Below are positions 1 through 7,333 of a stretch of DNA of 39,348 nt, in pieces. The first letter of the stretch is position 1; each line of letters starts with the position of its first letter. Under the pieces are notes generated by a model. That model did not search any database. It had not been told where the DNA came from and saw only the letters and a list, made by a program, of their open reading frames with translations. Source of the stretch: a virus; IMG/VR virus record IMGVR_UViG_3300043409_001596, positions 1-39,348 of that record, one strand, 5' to 3'. The translations under genes and the position numbers were made by a program.

Positions 1-391
1 CCAGGCCATCGGCTAAGGCCCGCAACTTGGCAAGTTGAACGGCCTGCCTTTGGATTGTCTGAACATCGCGGGCGGATGCGTGGATGTGCGATTGCGTCCG
101 CTCTTGAAGACGTTCGAGGAGTTCGGTGATGCCGTGCTCAAGATTACTGATTCTATCCTCATAATTCTGCTCTTTGATCTCCTGTGCCTTTTCTGGATTG
201 CATCTCTCGCATCCGTCTCCGACGAGTCGGGTTGACAAGGAACACTGGCATACCTCACTCTTTGCCTTCGCGGCATTAAGCTCGCGCTCTAGTTGGCGGG
301 CGTGATCAAGCATAAAGTTATAAATAGCAGACTCCTGACATGCCGACAATAACCCGTCATTGAGTTGGTCTGTTCGTGGTGTTGGTGTCAT
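1..391 (-). CDS. Small coiled-coil protein with TPRTD N-terminus (partial, C-terminus off window)
   Basis: The frame opens at the ATG at 391 and runs off the left edge, giving about 130 visible residues. The protein begins MTPTPRTD and then carries an ARQLEREL motif near residue 32, a possible zinc knuckle (C-x-C...C-x2-C, around residues 49-64) and a long glutamine- and glutamate-rich helical region likely to form a coiled coil. An AAAGGA stretch six bases upstream of the ATG is a reasonable ribosome binding site, unusual for this window. Its start overlaps the stop of the upstream gene in an ATGA arrangement, so translation is probably coupled. It is a paralogue of the gene at 388-636: both share the TPRTD start and the ARQLERE motif. 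I do not know its function; the family appears to me as small accessory proteins in phages and prophages. Confidence 0.75.
   Translation of the reverse strand, partial: MTPTPRTDQLNDGLLSACQESAIYNFMLDHARQLERELNAAKAKSEVCQCSLSTRLVGDGCERCNPEKAQEIKEQNYEDRISNLEHGITELLERLQERTQSHIHASARDVQTIQRQAVQLAKLRALADGL
280..302. repeat. 23-bp direct repeat copy 1 (encodes ARQLERE)
   Basis: Positions 280-302 are identical to positions 531-553. Both copies encode the ARQLERE motif of the two adjacent paralogous minus-strand genes. A second near-identical stretch (22 of 23 bases) covers the two N-termini at 369-391 and 614-636. This is most simply explained by duplication of one gene followed by divergence outside the conserved motifs. 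Confidence 0.9.
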
Positions 392-636
392 GGTTTTCCT
401 TTCACTTTAGCGATGGCTGCCTTAGCTTTCATCAACGCTGCATTTTGGTTACGGGCTTCTATTGTCGGCATTACAGCTATACCGCCGTTTGCTGCCACCA
501 TTGATTCCAAAGCCTCCAGCAACTCGGCATGCTCGCGCTCTAGTTGGCGGGCGAAGTCCGCAGAGATATAAACAGCAGGCCATCCGGGTTCGTTAGGTTC
601 TCCGCATTCTGCGTCTGTTCGTGGTGTTTGTGTCAT
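388..636 (-). CDS. Small TPRTD/ARQLERE protein, paralogue of the left-edge gene
   Basis: This 82-residue protein starts MTQTPRTD and contains FARQLEREH near residue 28, followed by an alanine-rich helical C-terminus ending in lysines. I chose the ATG at 636 because a GAGGA sequence lies six bases upstream; longer starts have no such support. The stop overlaps the next start (ATGA at 391-388). DNA encoding the ARQLERE motif is identical over 23 bases to the neighbouring paralogue, which suggests a recent duplication or gene conversion. Function unknown. Confidence 0.75.
   Translation of the reverse strand: MTQTPRTDAECGEPNEPGWPAVYISADFARQLEREHAELLEALESMVAANGGIAVMPTIEARNQNAALMKAKAAIAKVKGKP
531..553. 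repeat. 23-bp direct repeat copy 2 (encodes ARQLERE)
   Basis: Second copy of the 23-base repeat at 280-302, lying inside the 82-residue paralogue at 388-636. The identity is at the nucleotide level including third codon positions, so it is not only protein-level conservation. Confidence 0.9.
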
Positions 637-650
637 AGCATTTCCTCTGG

Positions 651-971
651 TTATGCGGTGTAAATTTTGCTGCGCACTGGCTGCCACTTGGCGGCCTTGC
701 GTTCCTCGGCCGTCATGGGGCCTAGAGCCGACGCCAACTGGGCCATGTGCTCGTCGGTCAAGGAGTGTCCCAGGTGTAATAAATTACTCAAGCGGCTGTC
801 CGGCCACCCAAGCCGGCGGCGGATCGTTCCTCCATCCAAATAATTAGCCTGCATGGTATCTTTGACGCGCTGGGTAAAGGCCTGCACGGCCTCCCGCCTA
901 GCCAGACTGGCTTTGGCTTCGGCTGTTCTGGCTTTAGTGACGGCGGATATGAGTTTGGTTATGGTGGTCAT
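651..971 (-). CDS. Putative helix-turn-helix DNA-binding protein
   Basis: The 106-residue protein starts MTTITKL at the ATG at 971, which overlaps the upstream HNH gene stop in ATGA form; this overlap decides the start over a longer in-frame option at 1010. The N-terminus is a lysine/alanine-rich helix. Residues about 50-80 (TIRRRLGWPDSRLSNLL followed by LTDEHMAQLASALG) have the spacing of a Cro/CI-like helix-turn-helix, with a first helix, a turn at GWPD and a recognition helix. It could be a small phage repressor or anti-repressor type regulator, but it might also be a structural HTH of unknown target. It sits in a tight early-type operon. The domain assignment is inference from pattern only. 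Confidence 0.55.
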   Translation of the reverse strand: MTTITKLISAVTKARTAEAKASLARREAVQAFTQRVKDTMQANYLDGGTIRRRLGWPDSRLSNLLHLGHSLTDEHMAQLASALGPMTAEERKAAKWQPVRSKIYTA

Positions 972-1354
972 GTTGTCGGTATATCGGTTAGCAGTTGTTC
1001 GGGTTTCCATGGGGTAGGAAAGTCAGGCGGGCGGATGACGCCGCGGTACTCAGGCTGGAGCCAGCCTAGTTCATAGGCCAGATCGGGGAGTTCATGGGTG
1101 CAAGCATGGCAAAGTCGGCAAAGTAGCACCACACGAAACAGATTCTCGCGCCCCCTGCCATAAGGATGATGAGGCTCTAGGCCTGCCTTGTGCCCGCACT
1201 TAGCGCAGGCCCGCTTGCCCTTCCATCCATCCACCATCGCGTGGTATCGCGCCAACCGGGCGGCCTGCTTGCCAGAGGCATGGGCCAGCCGTGCGCCGGG
1301 CTTAGACTTGAGCGGCGTCTTGCGCTTGAGTGGGCTGCGTTTCACGGGTGGCAT
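968..1354 (-). CDS. HNH endonuclease
   Basis: The 128-residue protein starts with a basic tail (MPPVKRSPLKRKTPLK) and carries a compact HNH nuclease fold: a CAKCG knuckle near residue 50, the HH pair followed by PYGRGREN, then VVLLCRLCHACTH, giving the two zinc CxxC pairs and the catalytic histidine. HNH proteins of this size in phages cut or nick DNA, often next to terminase or in early accessory clusters. I prefer the ATG at 1354; a longer frame back to 1459 adds a proline-rich segment that lies over the upstream gene and looks like out-of-frame coding. It overlaps that gene by 53 bases and the downstream HTH gene by ATGA. Confidence 0.8.
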   Translation of the reverse strand: MPPVKRSPLKRKTPLKSKPGARLAHASGKQAARLARYHAMVDGWKGKRACAKCGHKAGLEPHHPYGRGRENLFRVVLLCRLCHACTHELPDLAYELGWLQPEYRGVIRPPDFPTPWKPEQLLTDIPTT

Positions 1355-1490
1355 TAGTTGTGGTTTGCGCGTCGGCCTTAGCTTTGGCGGAGCATGATTT
1401 GGCTGGGCACGGCGTAAGCAAGCCGGTGCCGGCGTTGGCCACTCGGACGCCTTGGCCAAGGCAGGCTGGGCAGGTTTTTGGGGTGTTCAT
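1302..1490 (-). CDS. Small zinc-knuckle protein (DnaJ-type CxxCxGxG)
   Basis: The 62-residue protein starts MNTPKTCPACLGQG. The CxxCxGxG pattern and a second C-x4-C near residue 30 form a single DnaJ-like or zinc-ribbon knuckle, followed by a threonine/alanine/glutamine-rich tail with no fold that I can see. The ATG at 1490 overlaps the stop of the upstream gene (ATGA). Small phage proteins with one such knuckle are common, and their roles are mostly unknown; binding of nucleic acid or host protein is possible. Confidence 0.6.
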   Translation of the reverse strand: MNTPKTCPACLGQGVRVANAGTGLLTPCPAKSCSAKAKADAQTTTNATRETQPTQAQDAAQV

Positions 1491-1732
1491 GCTACTGGGA
1501 CGATATATGTTATCTCCGGCACCATTCCTGTGCATGTCTCACGATCTCCGAAGTGCGGTTCCAAATTGAGGTTGAATGTGGGCAAGACAAAAAGCCTGCA
1601 ACGTCGGCCGTGTCCACGTTTGAGAGGGAATTCGTCTGCGTAAAGCATGCGCCAACCGCTGGGTACAAGGCTTTCGTCAGCCTTTTGAGGATTATGCAGA
1701 GGACTTAGCCTATATGGGTGCTTTTTTTTCAT
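1487..1732 (-). CDS. Hypothetical protein, 81 residues
   Basis: The frame starts MKKKHPYRLSPL at the ATG at 1732. It has a short segment SLVPSGWRMLYADEFPLKRG that resembles the loosely conserved 'GWRLL..GE' type of small phage protein, and a C-terminus ending in ITYIVPVA. No catalytic motif is visible. The start is directly preceded by a GACACC tandem motif that recurs in front of other genes in this window. The stop overlaps the next start (ATGA at 1490). Function unknown. Confidence 0.65.
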   Translation of the reverse strand: MKKKHPYRLSPLHNPQKADESLVPSGWRMLYADEFPLKRGHGRRCRLFVLPTFNLNLEPHFGDRETCTGMVPEITYIVPVA

Positions 1733-1750
1733 AGTGTGGTGTCGGGTGTC
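1733..1750 (-). promoter_or_regulatory. GACACC tandem leader motif (copy A)
   Basis: Reading on the minus strand, GACACCCGACACCACACT lies immediately before the ATG at 1732. Closely similar elements precede the starts at 12208, 18830 and 5543. It is not SD-like. It could be a translation-initiation element, an operator or a conserved promoter-proximal leader; the sequence alone does not decide. Confidence 0.45.
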
Positions 1751-1766
1751 AGGTCTAAATGCTAAA

Positions 1767-2156
1767 TCAGAATTCCATTTTTTGCCAACCATCTTTTGTT
1801 TTGAAGACTGCAAAAACTCGGAATGGGTAAAGTTCAGCAACAAGCTTCAGCTTTATTTTTGCATCCTCCTCGATCCATGGCGCGGCTTCTTTTTCGCCTG
1901 ATTTGCGGGTCTTTTTAGTGGTCCCTTTGGTGTCGTGCAATTCCATGACACCGTCTTTAGCCATCACAAAAAAGTCAGGTGTAAAAAATGTGTTGTCGGC
2001 CAGTTTCAATTTGATGCCTTCAAACTTGTGGCCGTCGATCTCGCCAGCCCTCAAAAGCAGGCCAAGATAGGCGTCATAAGCCGCCTCTGTCTTGTTCATC
2101 TCGCCCGGTTTGCGGCGGGCATGTTTGGCGAAGCGATTAAATTTGCGTAAAAACAT
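1767..2156 (-). CDS. DUF1064-like PD-(D/E)xK nuclease
   Basis: The 129-residue protein matches the layout of the DUF1064 phage family: an N-terminal helix with a conserved glutamate (KTEAAYDAYLGLLLRAGEI), a substrate strand, TPDFFV with the aspartate expected of a PD-D/E-x-K core, and MELHDTKG supplying E-x-x-D-x-K. A following WIEEDAKIKLKLVAELYPF helix completes the fold. Such proteins are thought to be small DNA nucleases, possibly resolvase- or RusA-like in role. The start at 2156 is the first good ATG, and a shorter start at 2099 (MNKTEAAY) is also possible. It is divergent from the recombination/replication operon on the plus strand. Confidence 0.65.
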   Translation of the reverse strand: MFLRKFNRFAKHARRKPGEMNKTEAAYDAYLGLLLRAGEIDGHKFEGIKLKLADNTFFTPDFFVMAKDGVMELHDTKGTTKKTRKSGEKEAAPWIEEDAKIKLKLVAELYPFRVFAVFKTKDGWQKMEF

Positions 2157-2217
2157 TTGCAAACCATATCCGGCCAATTATCATTGCGCAACCGTAAAAC
2201 AACAACGGCCAGACAAC
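2157..2217. promoter_or_regulatory. Divergent promoter region between the two early gene blocks
   Basis: This 61-base gap separates the starts of the minus-strand nuclease operon and the plus-strand OB-fold operon, so both promoters should be here. On the plus strand, TTGCAA (2157-2162) is followed after 16 bases by TATCAT (2179-2184). On the minus strand, TTGTTG and GATAAT are spaced by 17 bases. Both pairs are imperfect sigma-70-like boxes, so the location is well supported by gene orientation but the exact elements are weak. Confidence 0.45.
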
Positions 2218-3036
2218 ATGACTATTACACCACTAAGCGCCCTTGCCTTGCTACCAGCAGGCACCAACCTCGAGTGCATCGAAATCCAACTAACCAAAGT
2301 TGATGATGCTCCATCAGCCTTTGGCCAAGGCACCAAACAAGGCAGTTATGCCACCGACGCCGGTGGAGCTAAGGCCACCGTCCAGTTCATTGACTTTGAG
2401 CCTCTTGATCGGGCTTGGGTCGGTCCATGGATGCAGATTGTGTCCCACAAGACCGGCAAAGGCGACTTTACCGGCATTGAGGTGGATGAATACAACGGCA
2501 AGAAACGCATCCGCATTCGCGGCAACGACCAGCACGGAAACCCTCGGGTGACAATCAACTGGTTGGAAACCATCCCAGTCGCCGTCGCTCCTGTTGTGGC
2601 CCAACCTGTCCGCCAAGGTCCGCCGGCTCACCGGACTGACATTGTGTATGATAACCAGCCGCAGCAACCCGCTCGCCCGTCTATGGCACCTCCACCACGC
2701 CAAGCAGGCCCGCCTCCACAGGCGGCAAAGCAAGCTCCACCACCGCCGGCACAGCCAAGCCATCCAAGGCCGCCAGCAGGCCCTCACGGGGCAACAGTGG
2801 GCATGGCGGTCAAGGAAGCCTTCACGGCACTGATCAAAGGTGTGGCCGCTTCGACCATTCCTGATGAGCTCCGCAACCCGACGTTCTGGCAGGATGTGCA
2901 TCAGGCCGCGAGCGAAATGCTCCACGTCTGCAAGGCATTGGAATCTGGCGACATCGCGCCGTCTATTGTTACCGCTTCAGTGCCTGATTATCAAGCCGAA
3001 GAGGCCGCCGCAGCCAACGAACAATGGAATGCGTAA
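2218..3036 (+). CDS. Putative OB-fold single-stranded DNA-binding protein
   Basis: The 272-residue protein has three parts. Residues about 1-120 are beta-rich, with VQFIDFEPLDRAWVGPWMQI followed by GIEVDEYNGKKRIRIRG, which resembles the strand pattern of an OB-fold. Residues about 125-190 are a proline/glutamine/alanine-rich linker. The last 80 residues are helical and contain TIPDELRNPTFWQDVHQAASEML. It heads an operon with a winged-helix protein, an SMC-like ATPase and a helicase, which fits an ssDNA-binding role in replication or recombination, but no diagnostic SSB signature is present. The ATG at 2218 is the start because the upstream part of the frame lies over the divergent gene. No SD is visible. 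Confidence 0.5.
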   Translation: MTITPLSALALLPAGTNLECIEIQLTKVDDAPSAFGQGTKQGSYATDAGGAKATVQFIDFEPLDRAWVGPWMQIVSHKTGKGDFTGIEVDEYNGKKRIRIRGNDQHGNPRVTINWLETIPVAVAPVVAQPVRQGPPAHRTDIVYDNQPQQPARPSMAPPPRQAGPPPQAAKQAPPPPAQPSHPRPPAGPHGATVGMAVKEAFTALIKGVAASTIPDELRNPTFWQDVHQAASEMLHVCKALESGDIAPSIVTASVPDYQAEEAAAANEQWNA

Positions 3037-3040
3037 TCCT

Positions 3041-3451
3041 ATGATTGACCTTGTCCTATCATCCGAAACAGGTGCCCGACCTCCGAAGCCAGCCAGCCGC
3101 CAATCCAGCCTTAGCCGGTTGGCGTTGGCGGCATTGGCTGAGCATGGCCAGATGACTAAACCTGAGCTTGTAGCGGCCATTGCTGCACGCCAAACCTATC
3201 AAGGCAAGCACTCCTATGCGTGCAACATATACATGCGTCTGGCTGCCCTTGTGGCCGCTGGGCTCATCGAGGCCCGCCGCATGGACTGCACCACATGGCT
3301 TAGTCTGCCAGGTGTTAAGCCTAGCAAGCGAGGTCGCCGGCATACAGTGCAAGGGCATGCCGTAGTCAGGCGCGGCAAAGCCAAGTTTTCGGCACCTTCT
3401 GCCGATCTCCCTGCTTATTCCGGTCCTGCCACTCTGACGTTTATCAAATAA
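3041..3451 (+). CDS. Winged-helix DNA-binding protein
   Basis: The 136-residue protein has a short disordered N-terminus, then LSRLALAALAEHGQMTKPELVAAI and MRLAALVAAGLIEARRM, which together match a winged helix-turn-helix (helix, turn, recognition helix, wing). The C-terminus is basic (KRGRRH). It begins four bases after the OB-fold gene. It may regulate this operon or act as an accessory DNA-binding factor; the sequence does not decide. The longer overlapping frame from 2840 is out of frame with the OB gene and is not used. Confidence 0.55.
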   Translation: MIDLVLSSETGARPPKPASRQSSLSRLALAALAEHGQMTKPELVAAIAARQTYQGKHSYACNIYMRLAALVAAGLIEARRMDCTTWLSLPGVKPSKRGRRHTVQGHAVVRRGKAKFSAPSADLPAYSGPATLTFIK

Positions 3452-3476
3452 TCCACTCACCTTCTTCTTTTATCTC

Positions 3477-5486
3477 ATGAAAAAATCATTTATATCTTCA
3501 GTCTCCTTATCTTCCTTTGCTGGCCGCACTCGCAGCCATACTTTTACCGCCGGCGTAAACCTCATTATTGGGGTTAACGGTGCTGGCAAAACCACAATAT
3601 CAAACGCCATCAATTTTGTGTTGTCCGGCAAGGTGCCTGGCCTGCCAAAGACCAATGGCGGCATCATGGACAATCTTGGATCCGGCCTGAAAATGACGGC
3701 AAGCCTTGATATTGATGGAGTCTCCTATGATCGCAGCCTGAAACGCTCTGGCAGCGGTGTGAAAGGCGAATCCAAGATGCCAGCGCCAGCCAATTTGGTG
3801 CCGCCTGTCATGCTTGATCTGGAGCCGTTTCTGGCGGCTTCTCCTAAAGTCCGCGCCGGCATGATTTTGGGAGCCTGCGGCGACGACGTGCCCGCCAAGC
3901 TCCGCGCCCTCCTGGCTGAGACAGGGTTGGAAAAACTCACAGGCTCAATTCCACACCAAGACGGCGTGCAAGACTGGCTGGCCTGCATTGAAGACCTCGC
4001 CAAGGCCACAGCCTCCGGCTACACTCGGTCGATTGCCGAAATGCGCGGGACATTGGCAGGACTCGAAATTCTGGACACATCCGCCACAGCGCCTAGCGGC
4101 CCACCACTCTCTGAACTCCGCACCAATGTCTCCCGACTTGAACGCGAGATTGCAACCCTCACAGGAGAGGCCAACGCCATTGCTAGCCGGCCAACTCCCG
4201 TCCAGCCAATAGGCGAGCAACCAAACGGCACGGCAGAGGCATTCGAGGCCCAGCTAGCCGAGGCCCAAGCCAAGCTCCGCACTGCCCAAGCCGACCTTGC
4301 CACAGCCCAAGCACAACAACGTGCATTGACCATTCATCTTGATAGCAGGAGAGGGCTTGACACCAAATTAACCAAAGCCAAAGCTGCTTATCAAATCGTG
4401 GCGGATGGGTGGGAGCCGTTGGACGAGGCAAAGTTCAAGGCTGACATTGACGAGTTGCTGATTCAGTCCGACCGCCTGCAAACCAAGCTCAACGCCGCCA
4501 ACAACGACGAGCTAACTGGCAAAGGCACCTGCCCTTGCTGTGGAGCTTTGGCCGTCCACTGGAACCGCCAAGCCGCCGAGGAGTCAGACGTTGCAGGCTG
4601 GGAGGAGGCAATGAAGCAAAATACCGCCCGCCTAGCCACTTTGCGCGACCTTATGCGCCAAGCCGACGCCGTCTCCCGCGCTTCCGAAGCTGTTAATATT
4701 GCGAAGCAGGCCGTGGCAGATCACATTGCTACCTACCCGGACCCCCTTGAAATCGGCATTGAAGATTTGCAAGACAATTTAATTGATCTCACTGAAATTG
4801 CTGATGCGTTGGCCGTCGAGGCCCGCCGGGCTAGGGCTTGGGATGGCTACTTGTTGTCACACTTGCAGCACTCCAAGGGCCAAGAGCGTTTGGCCGATAT
4901 CAACATTGAACTCGGTCACCGTCAATCTGAGCTCGCCAGCGCCTTTGCAACTCTTGCCGACGCCGAAACCGGTCATGCTGCACAAGCTAAAGCCGAAGCC
5001 TGCGCGGCAACCCGTAAACAAGCCGAAGATCGGTTGGTGGAACTTGAGGCTGATGAAACAGAGTTTAAATCCGCCCGCCTAGCTTGGCAGGCTGGCGTGG
5101 CTGGGATCATGGATGCCGCTTTGCGCGAAGTCTTGAAGGTTTGCGAGGTGTTCACCGCCGACCTATTCGTGTCACCTCTTACCGTCCACGATTTGGACAT
5201 TGGGTGCTACGAGCATGGAGTATGGGTCAAGTTCGATGTCCTGCGTGGCTCCGATAAACGCATGGCCATTGCCGCAATTCAATGTGCCCTAGCCATCCGC
5301 CATTCAGGATTCCGGTTCGTCTGCATTGACGAGTTTGGCACGGTGGATCCAACGCGCAAACCTGCGTTCTTGGCCAATTTGGTTGCCGCTTGCGAAGCTG
5401 GATTGGTTGATCAGGTAATGGTTTTCGACAACCGGGATATTGATGGAGTGCCAGAAGCTGTGAATACAATTCATCTTGCTTTTTAA
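3477..5486 (+). CDS. Rad50/SMC-like recombination ATPase with zinc hook
   Basis: The 669-residue protein is an ABC-type SMC ATPase. Walker A GVNGAGKT is at residues 32-39. Long coiled-coil arms flank a CPCC zinc-hook motif at residues 352-355, and Walker B FVCIDEFG is at residues 614-621. The length is close to phage gp46-like and SbcC-like proteins. These normally work with an Mre11/gp47-type nuclease to process DNA ends; no such partner lies next to it. It is followed 56 bases later by a UvrD-type helicase, so end processing or recombination-dependent replication is the likely role. The leader before the ATG is pyrimidine-rich with no SD. Confidence 0.85.
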   Translation: MKKSFISSVSLSSFAGRTRSHTFTAGVNLIIGVNGAGKTTISNAINFVLSGKVPGLPKTNGGIMDNLGSGLKMTASLDIDGVSYDRSLKRSGSGVKGESKMPAPANLVPPVMLDLEPFLAASPKVRAGMILGACGDDVPAKLRALLAETGLEKLTGSIPHQDGVQDWLACIEDLAKATASGYTRSIAEMRGTLAGLEILDTSATAPSGPPLSELRTNVSRLEREIATLTGEANAIASRPTPVQPIGEQPNGTAEAFEAQLAEAQAKLRTAQADLATAQAQQRALTIHLDSRRGLDTKLTKAKAAYQIVADGWEPLDEAKFKADIDELLIQSDRLQTKLNAANNDELTGKGTCPCCGALAVHWNRQAAEESDVAGWEEAMKQNTARLATLRDLMRQADAVSRASEAVNIAKQAVADHIATYPDPLEIGIEDLQDNLIDLTEIADALAVEARRARAWDGYLLSHLQHSKGQERLADINIELGHRQSELASAFATLADAETGHAAQAKAEACAATRKQAEDRLVELEADETEFKSARLAWQAGVAGIMDAALREVLKVCEVFTADLFVSPLTVHDLDIGCYEHGVWVKFDVLRGSDKRMAIAAIQCALAIRHSGFRFVCIDEFGTVDPTRKPAFLANLVAACEAGLVDQVMVFDNRDIDGVPEAVNTIHLAF

Positions 5487-5529
5487 GTTATTCAGTATTA
5501 GTAGTGGGGCGCGTCACTTCAACGCGCAA

Positions 5530-5542
5530 GACATCCGACACC
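5530..5542 (+). promoter_or_regulatory. GACACC tandem leader motif (copy D)
   Basis: GACATCCGACACC lies directly before the helicase ATG at 5543, with no spacer. It matches the minus-strand leaders at 1733-1750, 12209-12228 and 18831-18844, so the element is strand-independent and tied to gene starts. Confidence 0.45.
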
Positions 5543-7009
5543 ATGAAAACGCCCTCCCAAGAACAGGCCGCCTGCATCGCCAGCCCCGCCCCCCGCCTCC
5601 TCATCAAAGCCGGGGCAGGATCGGGCAAATCCTTCGTCCTTGTCCACCGCATCGCCCAAGCCATCGCCAACGGGGCCGACCCGGCCAAGGTCATCGCCAT
5701 CTCGTTCACGGTGCAGGCTGGCCGCATTTTGGCCGACAGACTGGCTGTCTTGGGCATTGCCGGCCTTCGCCATGTAGGCACAATCCATGCCTTGTGCTTG
5801 GCTGAATCACACAAGTTTCCTACCTGGGGCATGCGCCGGCCTTTGATCATTGATGAGGATATGCAGGATGAGATGATCAATGCGGAACTGACTCGTTTAC
5901 GCCTCAACAAAGCGGTGCCAGTCCGCGATGTGGCCGCGACTCTGGCGGTGTTTGCTGCCGACAAGGCCAAGCCATCCATTTCCAACCGAGCTTATGCGCC
6001 GGCTAAGGCCGTGCGTCGAGCTATGGTCGCCGCAGGCCAGTCCAGTATGGACCTGTTACTTGGTGAGGCCGTGGCTTATCTGCCGGGTTGTTTGGGCAAA
6101 TTGGATGCATTGTTTTGGGATGAGTTTCAGGATACCGCCGCCGGCGACTACGCTTTGCTCGAACAGATTGAGGCCAAGTCAAAGACTGTGGTTGGCGATG
6201 AAATACAGTCTATTTTTGGTTTTCGTGGCTCTAGCCCTGACTACTTTCGCCACCTTGCCGCCAGCCAAGACTGGCAGCAACTCACGCTTGCCGATAATTA
6301 TCGGAGCAACGCAGCCATCGTGGACGCCGCCAACCGTCTGACCGCCGGGCAGGCTGGAGCAATCACCATGCGCCACATTCGCCGAGACGACTGGACGCCG
6401 CCCACCATCGGCAACTACGCCACCGAGGCCGCCGAGATTGACGCCATCCGCGAATGGCTAACAACCCGCCCCACAGGCTCCCGCGCTATCCTCTGCCGCC
6501 ACAACGCCTTGGCCGACCGCTTGCGTTTAGCCTTAGCCGACGCCCTGCCACCCTGCCCAGCTTTGGCCATTGATCCAGTCATGATCCGGCGGGCTATGGC
6601 AGCTATCCAGTGGGCAGATAGAAGTGCGGCCGATTGGTTGAGAGAGTCTCACGACTTGCTGCCCTACATCAACCATTTCGCCGGCCTTGTGTCCTCTACT
6701 CGGCGAGAAGCCCTGCTGCCAGCCATGGCCGAGGCCTTAGCTCAGGCGGAAGCTCAAGCAGTCTATGATTTCGGTGGACTGTATATCGGCACGGTGCATG
6801 GTGCCAAAGGATTGGAGTGGGACCATGTTCTGGTCGCCGGCGTGGAACAAACGTCATGGCCATGCACGGCTGAAATAATGCGTTTGTTTTACACTGCCAT
6901 TACTCGCGCCCGTGATAGTCTGAACATCACTTGTGCCCGACAAAGGCCTAGCTTTTATGGCAAAGGCTGGACGGATAGCGAAATGGCCAGTATTGTGGCC
7001 AAACTATAA
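5543..7009 (+). CDS. UvrD/Rep-type SF1 helicase (compact)
   Basis: The 488-residue protein has the SF1A helicase motifs in order. The Q-type motif is PSQEQAA near residue 4, Walker A is AGAGSGKS at 23-30, and DEFQDT is at 193-198. They are followed by a NYRS box, TVHGAKGLEWDHV near the C-terminus, and YTAITRARDSL as motif VI. It is 3'-5' UvrD/Rep/PcrA-like in type but shorter than the usual 650-720 residues, with reduced accessory subdomains. It would unwind DNA for replication or recombination with the adjacent SMC-like ATPase. The ATG at 5543 is directly preceded by the GACACC leader; an earlier in-frame start at 5504 has no support. Confidence 0.85.
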   Translation: MKTPSQEQAACIASPAPRLLIKAGAGSGKSFVLVHRIAQAIANGADPAKVIAISFTVQAGRILADRLAVLGIAGLRHVGTIHALCLAESHKFPTWGMRRPLIIDEDMQDEMINAELTRLRLNKAVPVRDVAATLAVFAADKAKPSISNRAYAPAKAVRRAMVAAGQSSMDLLLGEAVAYLPGCLGKLDALFWDEFQDTAAGDYALLEQIEAKSKTVVGDEIQSIFGFRGSSPDYFRHLAASQDWQQLTLADNYRSNAAIVDAANRLTAGQAGAITMRHIRRDDWTPPTIGNYATEAAEIDAIREWLTTRPTGSRAILCRHNALADRLRLALADALPPCPALAIDPVMIRRAMAAIQWADRSAADWLRESHDLLPYINHFAGLVSSTRREALLPAMAEALAQAEAQAVYDFGGLYIGTVHGAKGLEWDHVLVAGVEQTSWPCTAEIMRLFYTAITRARDSLNITCARQRPSFYGKGWTDSEMASIVAKL

Positions 7010-7015
7010 TTTGCC

Positions 7016-7243
7016 ATGTCACTACACCGACCACGCTTAACCGTTGGGGCTTATCAAGCCAGTCTCCGCGACATTGCCCCAAGAATCACCCCCGATCTCC
7101 AGTTGGCCCTTGCCAACGGTGCATTAAGCTTGGCGGATTTAGCCGCCAAGTCTGGCCATGGATTTCCGGCCGTTGCCGCTGCGGTGCGAAGTAATCCAAG
7201 CACTTTCACTGAAAGGCAGGGATTAGTGCGGTTGAGTATATAA
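7016..7243 (+). CDS. Small hypothetical protein, possible HTH
   Basis: The 75-residue protein starts six bases after the helicase. Residues about 33-65 (LANGALSLADLAAKSGHGFPAVAAAVRSNP) have a helix-turn-helix-like spacing, with LADLAAKSG as a possible first helix and turn, but the match is weak. It is the last gene of the DNA-transaction module before a 90-base gap. Function unknown. Confidence 0.5.
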   Translation: MSLHRPRLTVGAYQASLRDIAPRITPDLQLALANGALSLADLAAKSGHGFPAVAAAVRSNPSTFTERQGLVRLSI

Positions 7244-7333
7244 GTGCATGCTCACTGTCAAAAGCCCAATCAACCAAGTCGTGCAAGCTGAAAAAGGCTT
7301 GCCCACATTCGGCGGGCGGGGTATAGCTCCTTA
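7244..7333 (+). other. Intergenic gap before the tail genes, with a small hairpin
   Basis: This 90-base region separates the DNA-transaction genes from the structural genes on the plus strand. It holds a perfect six-pair hairpin (GCAAGC and GCTTGC with an eight-base loop, about 7282-7301) that lacks a U tract, and a second weak GC-rich stem just after. It may contain the promoter for the adaptor gene or a processing site, but no clear promoter is visible. Confidence 0.35.

Noticed and set aside
7282-7301. Possible terminator hairpin between the small gene at 7016 and the adaptor
   Set aside because: The six-pair GCAAGC/GCTTGC stem lacks a U tract on either strand, so I kept it as an intergenic hairpin only.
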